Positions 1 through 6,043 of a stretch of 6,054 nt of DNA are shown here, piece by piece. The DNA comes from Pseudomonadota bacterium (GTDB taxonomy: Bacteria; Myxococcota; Polyangia; Polyangiales; Polyangiaceae): positions 1 to 6,054 of the forward strand of contig JAEZYO010000742.1 of NCBI GenBank assembly GCA_023419055.1. The letters run 5' to 3'. The stretch's first letter is position 1. Every line of letters begins with the position of its first letter. The position numbers and the translations under genes are program-made. Under the pieces are notes generated by a model. The model was not told the DNA's origin. It saw only the letters and a list, made by a program, of their open reading frames with translations, and did not search any database.

Positions 1-827
1 CGTTCCCCGCGCCTGCGCGGGGCCTCGCGCGCGCGGCTCCGGTGAGCGGCGTCCAGGCGCACGCCGCGGCGCTCGTGATCGCCACTCTCGGCTCACCCGT
101 GCGCGACAGCATCGAGGCAGACGTCGAGTTCCTCTCCGCGGCCTTGTCGAACGGGCTCTCGCCGTTGCGCCGCGCGGCGGTGGAGGCGCTCGCGCAGGTG
201 GGCAGCACGCTGGGCGTGGACGCCGTCGCCTTCGCGCTCACGGACGAAGAGCCGGAGGTGCGGCTCGTGGCCGTGCGCGCGCTCGGCCGATTGCGGGCGC
301 CGGACGGCGCCGTCGTCGGCCTCTCGCACCTGATGGCGCTGGTCGAGCGCCCGAGTGATCCGGACATGTTCGCCGCGGGGCTCGAGGCGCTGGGAGAAGC
401 CGGCGATCCGCGCGCGTTGCCCATCCTGCGCCCCATCGTGCGTTCGGGCGAACCGGTCGCGGCGGTGGCGGCGATCGAGGCGCTGGCGTCGTTCCCCGGC
501 GGCAGGCGAGTGGAGGCGCTGATCGACGGCCTTTCTCACTCCGATACGGAGGTCGTGAAGGCCGCGATGCGGGCGCTCTCCGAAGCGTCCGACGCGCGCG
601 TGCTCGTCCATCTGGGCGCCTGCCTGGATCACGAGGGCTGGGACGTGCGGAGGCTCGCGGCGGATCTGCTCTCCACGGCGGGCGATCCGGCCATTGGCCT
701 CTTGCGTTCGCGGCTTCGCATCGAGGACAACCCGCTTGTCAAGGACGCGATCGGACGCGCGCTCGAACAGATGGCGGGAGTTCGGCAGACGCCTCCGCCG
801 GCCCGAGGGAGCTGGCGCCCGAGATGA
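1..827 (+). CDS. HEAT-repeat (PBS-lyase-like) protein, 5'-truncated by the window edge
   Basis: Alpha-helical repeat protein, probably a scaffold for protein-protein contacts and not an enzyme. Numbering from the GTG at 42, about seven HEAT-like units of roughly 30-35 residues can be read. Helix-B signatures include RRAAVEALAQVG (43-54), VRLVAVRALGRL (73-84), GLEALGEAGDPRALP, AAIEALASF, VVKAAMRALSEASD and VRRLAADLLSTAGDP. No catalytic motif, signal peptide or membrane segment is visible. The frame has no stop back to base 3, the GTG at 42 has no Shine-Dalgarno sequence, and the residues before it (GLARAAP) continue the repeat pattern. I therefore read the gene as starting outside the window, with the first whole codon at 3. 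Its TGA (825-827) overlaps the cheR ATG, so the two are translationally coupled. HEAT-repeat proteins occur beside chemosensory genes in myxobacteria, so a role as an output or accessory partner of the pathway is inferred. The length and exact function are unknown. Confidence 0.85.
   Translation, partial: FPAPARGLARAAPVSGVQAHAAALVIATLGSPVRDSIEADVEFLSAALSNGLSPLRRAAVEALAQVGSTLGVDAVAFALTDEEPEVRLVAVRALGRLRAPDGAVVGLSHLMALVERPSDPDMFAAGLEALGEAGDPRALPILRPIVRSGEPVAAVAAIEALASFPGGRRVEALIDGLSHSDTEVVKAAMRALSEASDARVLVHLGACLDHEGWDVRRLAADLLSTAGDPAIGLLRSRLRIEDNPLVKDAIGRALEQMAGVRQTPPPARGSWRPR
5..22. repeat. Perfect GC palindrome, 8-bp arms
   Basis: CCCCGCGC (5-12) and GCGCGGGG (15-22) are perfect inverted arms around CT. 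As RNA this would fold as a 7-bp stem with a 4-base loop. It sits inside the open frame of the HEAT-repeat protein and has no following T-tract. It is either coding sequence that happens to be palindromic or, if the HEAT gene starts at 42, a hairpin between genes. Base composition alone makes such palindromes fairly likely. Confidence 0.35.
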
Positions 828-1702
828 CGCGCGGAGTCCAGTCACGCACCTACCTGAGCCTCGACGAGTTCAGGTTGCTCCGCGATCTCATCTACGAGCA
901 CGCCGGCCTTCACTTCGACGAAGACGCGCAGTTTCTCTTCGAACGGCGGCTGAGCGAGCGCGTCGAGGCGCTCGGCCTCGACAGCTTCCACACCTACTAC
1001 AAGTACCTTCGCTTCAACGCCCTCGGCCCCGGCGAGCTCGAGGAGGCCACCGAGCGGCTGACCACGAAGGAGACCTACTTCTTCCGGCAGGAGTACCAGC
1101 TTCGAGCCTTCAAGGACGAGCTCTTGCCGCGCCTTCGGAACGACCTCATCGACAAGAAGCGCCTGAACATCTGGAGCGCCGGGTGCGCGACGGGGGAAGA
1201 GGCCTACACGATCGCGATGCTCGTCCTCGAATCGGAGCTCTTCCAGGGCTGGGACGTGCGCATCGCGGGCAGTGATATTTCCAAGCACAGCGTCGCGTTC
1301 GCCCGTCGTGGCGTCTACCGAGAGGCGTCCTTTCGGACCACGCCTCCCGACCTTCGCTCGAAGTATTTCACGGCCGGTCGCGAGGGCGCCTGCGTCGTCG
1401 ATTCCGTCCGGCGACTGGTGCACTTCGGCCAGCTGAACCTCACCGACTCGACTCGCTCGGCCATGGTCGGCAGGGTGGACGTCGTATTTTGCCGCAACGT
1501 CCTCATCTATTTCGACCTTTCCTCGCGGCGCAAGGTCATCGACAATCTCTACGATCGTCTCTTGCCGGGCGGCTACCTCTTGCTCGGCCACTCCGAGTCA
1601 CTGCTCAATCTCTCGACTGCCTTCGAGCTCGTCCACCTGCGTGAAGATCTCGTTTACAGAAAGCCGCTGGCGTCCGAACGCTGGGATAGGAGCCGTTCAT
1701 GA
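824..1702 (+). CDS. cheR: CheR, chemoreceptor protein-glutamate O-methyltransferase
   Basis: CheR transfers a methyl group from S-adenosylmethionine to glutamates in the cytoplasmic helices of chemoreceptors, raising kinase output. The 292 residues match the usual full length (about 280-290). The N-terminal helical domain (about 10-75) carries the basic segment RRLSERVEALGL (41-52) and is followed by TTKETYFFR (80-88). The Rossmann-like SAM domain has the glycine-rich loop SAGCATGEEAYT (118-129), the acidic strand end GSDIS (149-153), CRNVLIYFD (223-231) and the C-terminal GGYLLLGHSESL motif. All key elements are present. The canonical TTNET motif reads TTKET here, with lysine in place of asparagine. 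The start is the ATG that overlaps the HEAT gene's stop (ATGA). GAGGGAG at 805-811 is a weak ribosome site at long spacing (12 nt), so reinitiation after the upstream gene is likely. Whether it needs a receptor C-terminal pentapeptide cannot be judged here. Confidence 0.97.
   Translation: MTRGVQSRTYLSLDEFRLLRDLIYEHAGLHFDEDAQFLFERRLSERVEALGLDSFHTYYKYLRFNALGPGELEEATERLTTKETYFFRQEYQLRAFKDELLPRLRNDLIDKKRLNIWSAGCATGEEAYTIAMLVLESELFQGWDVRIAGSDISKHSVAFARRGVYREASFRTTPPDLRSKYFTAGREGACVVDSVRRLVHFGQLNLTDSTRSAMVGRVDVVFCRNVLIYFDLSSRRKVIDNLYDRLLPGGYLLLGHSESLLNLSTAFELVHLREDLVYRKPLASERWDRSRS
1688..1692 (+). promoter_or_regulatory. Ribosome binding site for cheB
   Basis: AGGAG lies 6 nt before the cheB ATG (1699-1701), inside the last codons of cheR. 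It fixes the cheB start and shows that cheB can be initiated independently even though its ATG overlaps the cheR TGA. Confidence 0.8.
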
Positions 1703-2751
1703 CTGACCTGAAGTCGAAAGGCCCTCTCAGGGTGATCATCGTCGACGACTCGGCCTTCAATCGCCGGAGCATCGCCGACATCTTGAGCGGAGTCCCGGAC
1801 GTCGAGGTCGTGGGAAAGGCCGCTGACGGCGAAGAGGCGCTGCGCCTCGTCACCACCCTCCGTCCCGACGTCATCACCCTCGACCTCGAGATGCCGAGGA
1901 TGGACGGTTTTACCTTCCTCCGCATCTTGATGACCAAGATGCCGCTGCCGGTGATCGTGGTCTCGAGCTACAGCCAGAAAGAGAACGTCTTCAAGGCGCT
2001 CGAGCTCGGCGCGCTCGACTTCATCGCCAAGCCGGATCGCTACATCGACCCGGACCTGGTCGGCCTGCGTGAGGAGCTCGTGCGCAAGGTCATGCTGGCT
2101 CGCAGCATCCGCAGCGCGGCTCAGCGTCGCATGCCGGAGCCGGTGGTGCCGCGCCCGCCGGAGGCGCGCTCTTCCGTCGTGCAGCCGCCGCGCCACATCG
2201 TGGCCGTCGCCTCGTCGACGGGCGGGCCGAGCGCGATCATCGAAATCTTCGCCAAGCTTCCGCAGAACTACACGAGCGGCCTCGTGATCGCGCAGCACAT
2301 GCCGGACAAGTTCACGCGCACCTTCGCCGAGCGTCTCGATCGTCGGGGCCCCCTGCGGACCGCCGAGGCTCAGGAAGGGGACATCGTCGAGGCCGGGACC
2401 GCGTTCGTGTGTCCCGGGCGCCAGTGCATGGAGCTCGATCTCGGGCCGAAGGGCTACCGCCTGCGCCTGAAGTCCCCCGAGGAGGCCGATCGTTACGTCC
2501 CGAGCGCCGACCGCATCATGCGCAGCGTCGCTCGAGTCGCCGGGCGGCGCGCCGTGGGCGTCGTTCTCACGGGGATGGGGGACGACGGGCTCGCCGGTGC
2601 GCGCGCCATCGTGGAGGCGGGGGGCGTCGTCGTCGCCGAGAGCGAGGAGTCAGCGGTGGTCTACGGCATGCCCGGAGCCGTCGTGCGAGCGGGCCTCGCC
2701 AGCATGACCCTGTCGCTCGGCGAAATCGGAGAGTGGCTCGCGAGGCTGTGA
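1699..2751 (+). CDS. cheB: CheB, chemotaxis response regulator protein-glutamate methylesterase/deamidase
   Basis: CheB removes methyl groups from receptor glutamates and deamidates specific glutamines; CheA phosphorylation activates it, giving negative feedback opposite CheR. At 350 residues it is full length (E. coli CheB is 349). The receiver domain (about 10-130) has the acidic pair D16-D17, the phospho-acceptor D62 in TLDLEMPRMDG, S89 at the conserved Ser/Thr switch and K111 in the KP motif. A proline- and arginine-rich linker (about 135-165) leads to the esterase domain. Its catalytic triad is visible as S173 in VASSTGGP, H200 in QHMP and D296 in LTGMGDDG, and GMPGAV follows near the C-terminus. 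One conserved-loop residue differs: the usual PGxxHM reads PGRQCM (Cys243). The start ATG overlaps the cheR stop by ATGA and has AGGAG 6 nt upstream. It is the last gene of this + strand operon within the window and converges on the kinase gene. Confidence 0.97.
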   Translation: MTDLKSKGPLRVIIVDDSAFNRRSIADILSGVPDVEVVGKAADGEEALRLVTTLRPDVITLDLEMPRMDGFTFLRILMTKMPLPVIVVSSYSQKENVFKALELGALDFIAKPDRYIDPDLVGLREELVRKVMLARSIRSAAQRRMPEPVVPRPPEARSSVVQPPRHIVAVASSTGGPSAIIEIFAKLPQNYTSGLVIAQHMPDKFTRTFAERLDRRGPLRTAEAQEGDIVEAGTAFVCPGRQCMELDLGPKGYRLRLKSPEEADRYVPSADRIMRSVARVAGRRAVGVVLTGMGDDGLAGARAIVEAGGVVVAESEESAVVYGMPGAVVRAGLASMTLSLGEIGEWLARL

Positions 2752-2779
2752 CCGGCTGCGCCCGAGCGGCGCGCGCCGG
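2752..2779. terminator. Putative GC-rich hairpin between convergent genes
   Basis: CCGGC (2752-2756) and GCGC (2758-2761) pair with GCGC (2771-2774) and GCCGG (2775-2779). This gives a 9-bp stem with one bulged T (2757) and a 9-base loop. It begins at the base after the cheB stop and ends 3 bases short of the kinase gene's stop, so it could slow transcription from both sides. Neither side has a T-tract, so it is not a canonical intrinsic terminator, and GC content raises the chance of coincidence. Confidence 0.4.
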
Positions 2780-2782
2780 GCT

Positions 2783-4432
2783 TCACGGCTGCTCGCGCTT
2801 CTCCGGGCGTGTGAGCAGCCAGGTCCCTGTCGCCATCGCCATGGCGGTGAGGAACGAGAGCAGCGCCCAACCCGGGCGAGCGACGCCGAGCGAGTGGCGC
2901 GCGAAGATGACCTCGAAGACCTGAACGAAGAGCGCGGTAAGTCCGTAGACCGCCGAGCTGTAGAGCACGGTCTTCCGGAGCCGCCACATCCACTGCACCG
3001 AGCGGGGCGTGCTCGGCCAGACTTCGGTCTTGAGGTGGCGAACCCAGAGGTAGATCGGAGTCGCGAGCGCCGCGATGACGCCCACGAGCGCCATGACCGC
3101 CTCGGCGCCGGTGAGATCGGAGGAGGTCCCGCGGAACAGGCGAATCACCGCGCCCGAGGCGACGGAGACGTTGATCACGACCCAGAACAACCCGAGCCCG
3201 GTAAAGAAGAGGATGCCGGGGCGCGCGAGCTGCACGTTGCGCGTCGTCTCTTCCAGCGCCTGACCGAGCGAGCGCGGAGAGGTGCGATTGAAGAGCGTCT
3301 TCGCGGCGCGATCGACGCGGCTCGTCGGCTCCGACTCTTCGGCGGGCGCGGGCGGGAGCATGCTGGTCGTCACCGGCGCGTTTACGGCGTCGAACGCAGC
3401 GAGCTCGAGATCGAGCTCATCCATCGACTTGTAACGGTCGGCCAGGCGCTTGGCCATGGCGCGCTGGATCACGAGCTCCAGCGTGAGCGGGATCGAAGGG
3501 TCGAGCGCGCTCGGGCGCTCGGGCTCTTGCACGAGCACCGCCGTGAGCGTCGCCATGGGGTCGAGCCCTTCGAACGGCTTTCGGCCGGTGAGCGCGCGGT
3601 AGAGGATGGCGCCCACGGCGTAGATGTCCGCGCGCGCGTCGACACGGTCGCCGCGGGCTTGCTCCGGCGCCATGTAGTCCGGCGTGCCCATGACCATGCC
3701 GGTCTTGGTCAGGTTTTCACCGCCGCCGTCGGCGAGCTTCGAGATGCCGAAGTCGAGCACCTTCACGTCGGTGCGCTTGAGCTTGGCGACGTCGCCGGTG
3801 AGAAACACGTTCTCGGGCTTCACGTCGCGGTGAACGATGCCCTGCGCGTGGGCCGCGCCGAGCGCCTGGCAGACCTGGCGCACGATGCGAACGGCCTCGG
3901 GGACCGGAAGCTTTTTGACCTTGTCGAGGTAGTCTCCGAGCTGCTCACCCTGAAGGAGCTCCGCGACGATGTACGGCTGCCCGTCGGCGGTCACGTTGAC
4001 GTCGAGCACGTTGACGACGTTGGGGTGACCGATCGAGGCGGAAGCCTCCGCTTCGCGCTGGAAGCGGGTCACGACCTCGGGCTGGCGAGCGAGCTCCTGG
4101 TGCAGGAGCTTCACCGCGAAGCGCTTCTTGTGCAGCCGTGAGTGGCGAGCCTCGTAGACCCGGCCCATCCCGCCCTCGCCGAGCACACGGATGATCTCGT
4201 AGGTGCCGTCCAGCACCTGTCCCACCAAGGGATCTTCACCCTCCGGAGCGTCTTCGAGCGGCGTCGCGTCTCGGGGGCAGACGCGAAAGTCCCCGGGATA
4301 GCGAGCGCCGCACGAAGGGCAGCGACGGGAGTTCAGTGCCGCCAAGGAGGGCAGCGTGCCCCGCCCGGTCCTCGTCGACGACGGGGTGACCGGGGGCGGG
4401 GGAAGTGGCCTCACGGGCCGCAAATCCGCCAT
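2783..4432 (-). CDS. Hanks-type Ser/Thr protein kinase with N-terminal zinc-ribbon-like motif and four C-terminal membrane helices
   Basis: Membrane-anchored Ser/Thr kinase of 549 residues; its substrate is not evident. After a Pro/Thr/Ser/Arg-rich N-terminus comes a short Cys cluster, CPSC (38-41) and CPRD (52-55), resembling a zinc ribbon with Asp in place of the fourth Cys. The kinase domain (about 78-345) is intact: GEGGMGRVY loop (85-93), K108 in FAVK, helix-C E127, HRDVKPEN (201-208, base D203), DFG (227-229), activation-loop T242 and T244, and APE (255-257). A linker (about 346-405) leads to four hydrophobic helices at about 407-430, 442-464, 488-510 and 521-540. Basic residues flank the cytoplasmic faces (465-487 and 542-546), so both ends are predicted cytoplasmic with outer loops of only about 10-14 residues. 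There are no PASTA or other sensor domains. The ATG is the first start after an in-frame TAG five codons upstream, and AGGA (4446-4443) lies 10 nt before it. It is 77 bp downstream of htrA on the same strand, so co-transcription is possible. Confidence 0.95.
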   Translation of the reverse strand: MADLRPVRPLPPPPVTPSSTRTGRGTLPSLAALNSRRCPSCGARYPGDFRVCPRDATPLEDAPEGEDPLVGQVLDGTYEIIRVLGEGGMGRVYEARHSRLHKKRFAVKLLHQELARQPEVVTRFQREAEASASIGHPNVVNVLDVNVTADGQPYIVAELLQGEQLGDYLDKVKKLPVPEAVRIVRQVCQALGAAHAQGIVHRDVKPENVFLTGDVAKLKRTDVKVLDFGISKLADGGGENLTKTGMVMGTPDYMAPEQARGDRVDARADIYAVGAILYRALTGRKPFEGLDPMATLTAVLVQEPERPSALDPSIPLTLELVIQRAMAKRLADRYKSMDELDLELAAFDAVNAPVTTSMLPPAPAEESEPTSRVDRAAKTLFNRTSPRSLGQALEETTRNVQLARPGILFFTGLGLFWVVINVSVASGAVIRLFRGTSSDLTGAEAVMALVGVIAALATPIYLWVRHLKTEVWPSTPRSVQWMWRLRKTVLYSSAVYGLTALFVQVFEVIFARHSLGVARPGWALLSFLTAMAMATGTWLLTRPEKREQP

Positions 4433-4472
4433 GAGCCGCTCATCCTAGCGCTGCCCTGCGAGCTCGGGGGAC

Positions 4473-4493
4473 CCGAAACGCTCTGCCGAAACG
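4473..4493. repeat. Perfect 8-bp direct repeat, 13-bp period, in the htrA-kinase gap
   Basis: CCGAAACG occurs at 4473-4480 and 4486-4493, separated by CTCTG; on the coding strand it reads CGTTTCGG twice. The pair lies about 40-60 bases upstream of the kinase ATG, where a regulator could bind. A third copy lies at 5966-5973, inside the first codons of htrA, and the variant CCGAAAGG lies at 5986-5993 in the htrA leader. No convincing promoter was recognised in this 77-bp gap. The function is unknown. Confidence 0.45.
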
Positions 4494-4509
4494 TAGGAGA
4501 GGAGCTAAC

Positions 4510-5985
4510 TTATCGTTTTACAACGACAAATACAGTGGCGCCCTTACGGTGGACCAGCAGCAGCAGCTTCTCGCCCGCACCTTTGTACGCAGCTTCGAAC
4601 TCGGCCACCGTATTGACCGGCTTGCGATTCACCTCGAGCAGGACGTCGCCTGGACGGAGGCCTGCCGCTGCCGCGGGACTCCCCGGCTTCAGGCGCTGAA
4701 CGACGACACCCTTCTGAACCTCGGCAGCGATGCCGAACGCGCGCCGCGCCTCGGGCGTGAGCTCCCCGACCGTGAGGCCGTCGAGCACGCCGCTTTGCGG
4801 TCCGGTCTGAGGCGCGTTCGACGAGGCGACTCCCTCCTCGGAGGGCATGTCGCCGAGCTCGGCCACGACGCTCACCGTCTGGCCCTCGCGAACGATCTCG
4901 AAGGTCGCCTTCTTGCCGGAGCCGATCCCCGCCACGTAGTTCCGGAACTGCCCGGTGCTGTCGATCGCGCGGCCGTCGACCTTGGTCACCACGTCGCCGC
5001 GGCGGAAACCTGCCTTGGCGGCGGGGGTACCGGGCCTCACGTCCGAAATCAGAATGCCGCGGCTGACGGGCAGCTTCATCGCCGACACGAGCTCTTGATC
5101 CACGTCCTGGATCGAGACGCCGAGCCAGCCACGCGTGACCTTCCCGAACTTCTTCAGGCTGTCGAGGATCGGAGACGCCATGTTGCTCGGGATCGCGAAG
5201 CCGACGCCCTGGTAGCCGCCGCTCCGGGAGAGGATGGCGGTGTTGATACCGACCAGCTTGCCCTCCATGTTCACGAGCGCGCCGCCCGAGTTGCCGGGGT
5301 TGATGGCCGCGTCCGTTTGAATGAAGTCCTCGTAGTCGATGATGCCGAGGTCGGCCCGGCCTTTGGCGGACACGATGCCCATGGTGACCGTCTGGCCGAC
5401 GCCGAACGGGTTGCCGATGGCGAGCACCACGTCGCCGAGGCGTAGGTTCGTGGCGTCGCCGAACTGAATCGGCGAGAGGCCGCTCACCTGACCCTTGAGC
5501 TTGAGGAGCGCGAGATCGGTCTTGGGATCGGTCCCGACCACCTCGGCGTCGAACTCGCGCTTGTCGTAGGTAGTGACCTTGATCTCCGAGGCGTCGGACA
5601 CGACGTGATTGTTCGTGACGACGTAGCCGTCGCTGCTCACGATGACGCCCGAGCCGAGCCCCTGCTCTTTGCGCTCTTCACTCCCGGGAGGACCGAAGAA
5701 CGGAAAGAACATCGGCTGCTGAGGCGTGCGGCTCAGCTTCGTCATCGCGATGTTCACGACCGAGGGCAGCGCCTTCTCCGCGATGTCCGCGATGGTCGAG
5801 CTCCCGCCCGCCTGGGCGAGCGCCGGGTGGGGCAGCACCGTCACCGGCGAATTCCCGCCTTCCTGCTTGTTCTCGGCGCGTGCCGGGTGGCTGTTGGCTC
5901 TGGTGCACGCCGAGAGACCCGAGAGGGCGAGCGAACCAGCGACGACAGAAGCAGCAAGGCGCGATCCGAAACGAAGGCTCGGCAT
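4510..5985 (-). CDS. htrA: HtrA/DegP-DegQ family serine endoprotease with two PDZ domains, predicted lipoprotein
   Basis: Envelope quality-control protease that degrades misfolded extracytoplasmic proteins. With the ATG at 5985 it has 491 residues, close to E. coli DegP (474 as the precursor). The N-terminus is a lipoprotein signal: R5 and R9, a hydrophobic core (10-24), then the lipobox L24-S25-A26-C27. Thr at +2 does not indicate inner-membrane retention. A linker (28-63) leads to the trypsin-like domain (about 64-275). Its triad is complete: H127 in TNNHVV, D157 in KTDLALLK and S233 in GNSGGAL. A Phe/Pro-rich LA-type loop lies at about 88-108, and the conserved GFAIPSN follows. PDZ1 covers about 286-378 ([26 protein letters not shown]). 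A Ser/Gly/Pro-rich linker separates it from PDZ2 at about 400-490 ([18 protein letters not shown]). A longer frame could start at a TTG at 6003, but GAGGAG falls inside that extension, 10 nt before the ATG, so the ATG is chosen. The gene has its own likely promoter and precedes the kinase gene on the same strand. Confidence 0.95.
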   Translation of the reverse strand: MPSLRFGSRLAASVVAGSLALSGLSACTRANSHPARAENKQEGGNSPVTVLPHPALAQAGGSSTIADIAEKALPSVVNIAMTKLSRTPQQPMFFPFFGPPGSEERKEQGLGSGVIVSSDGYVVTNNHVVSDASEIKVTTYDKREFDAEVVGTDPKTDLALLKLKGQVSGLSPIQFGDATNLRLGDVVLAIGNPFGVGQTVTMGIVSAKGRADLGIIDYEDFIQTDAAINPGNSGGALVNMEGKLVGINTAILSRSGGYQGVGFAIPSNMASPILDSLKKFGKVTRGWLGVSIQDVDQELVSAMKLPVSRGILISDVRPGTPAAKAGFRRGDVVTKVDGRAIDSTGQFRNYVAGIGSGKKATFEIVREGQTVSVVAELGDMPSEEGVASSNAPQTGPQSGVLDGLTVGELTPEARRAFGIAAEVQKGVVVQRLKPGSPAAAAGLRPGDVLLEVNRKPVNTVAEFEAAYKGAGEKLLLLVHRKGATVFVVVKR

Positions 5986-5995
5986 CCGAAAGGTA

Positions 5996-6001
5996 CTCCT
6001 C
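5996..6001 (-). promoter_or_regulatory. Ribosome binding site for htrA that decides the start
   Basis: GAGGAG on the minus strand lies 10 nt before the ATG at 5985-5983. It overlaps the codons that would follow a TTG at 6003. That TTG would be only about 5 nt from the predicted transcript start and has no ribosome site of its own, so it is unlikely to be used. Confidence 0.75.
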
Positions 6002-6014
6002 AAGGCCGCGGTGG

Positions 6015-6043
6015 AAGATAGGGACGGCCCGTGGCCCTTGCAA
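6015..6043 (-). promoter_or_regulatory. Putative sigma-70-type promoter for htrA
   Basis: On the minus strand TTGCAA (6043-6038) and TATCTT (6020-6015) are separated by exactly 17 bp. Each matches four of six consensus bases. A transcript start near 6008 would leave a leader of about 20-25 nt that includes the ribosome site. The spacer contains a small dyad, GGCC-CGT-GGCC (6026-6036 on the + strand). I saw no envelope-stress (RpoE-like) or sigma-54 consensus here. Confidence 0.55.

Noticed and set aside
93..845. 250-residue minus-strand open frame opposite the HEAT gene
   Set aside because: Rich in Arg, His, Asp and Glu with no recognisable domain; this composition is typical of antisense frames in GC-rich coding DNA. 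The opposite strand encodes a clear repeat protein.
694..1275. 193-residue + strand frame spanning the HEAT-cheR junction
   Set aside because: Arg/Ala/Pro-rich out-of-frame shadow that crosses two real genes and has no domain signature.
842..1591. 249-residue minus-strand frame opposite cheR
   Set aside because: Antisense shadow; CheR on the + strand has every expected motif.
1654..2298. 214-residue minus-strand frame opposite cheB
   Set aside because: Asp/Arg/His-rich antisense shadow of a well-conserved CheB reading frame.
2894..4141. 415-residue + strand frame opposite the kinase
   Set aside because: Long, but dominated by Arg, Glu, His and Asp with no motifs; it mirrors the kinase codons, and the kinase has all catalytic residues.
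4439..4447. TAGGAT as a -10 box for the kinase gene
   Set aside because: It matches four of six bases but has no -35 element 16-18 bp upstream, and it coincides with the likely ribosome site, leaving too little leader.
4464..4476. Small hairpin TCGGG-GGA-CCCGA between htrA and the kinase gene as a terminator
   Set aside because: Only a 5-bp stem with a 3-base loop and no T-tract in either direction; too weak to call in such GC-rich DNA.
4495..4504. AGGAGAGGAG on the + strand as a ribosome site
   Set aside because: No credible + strand gene follows; it lies just downstream of the htrA stop on the other strand.
4549..5445. 298-residue + strand frame opposite htrA
   Set aside because: Antisense shadow of the protease; no ribosome site or domain signature.
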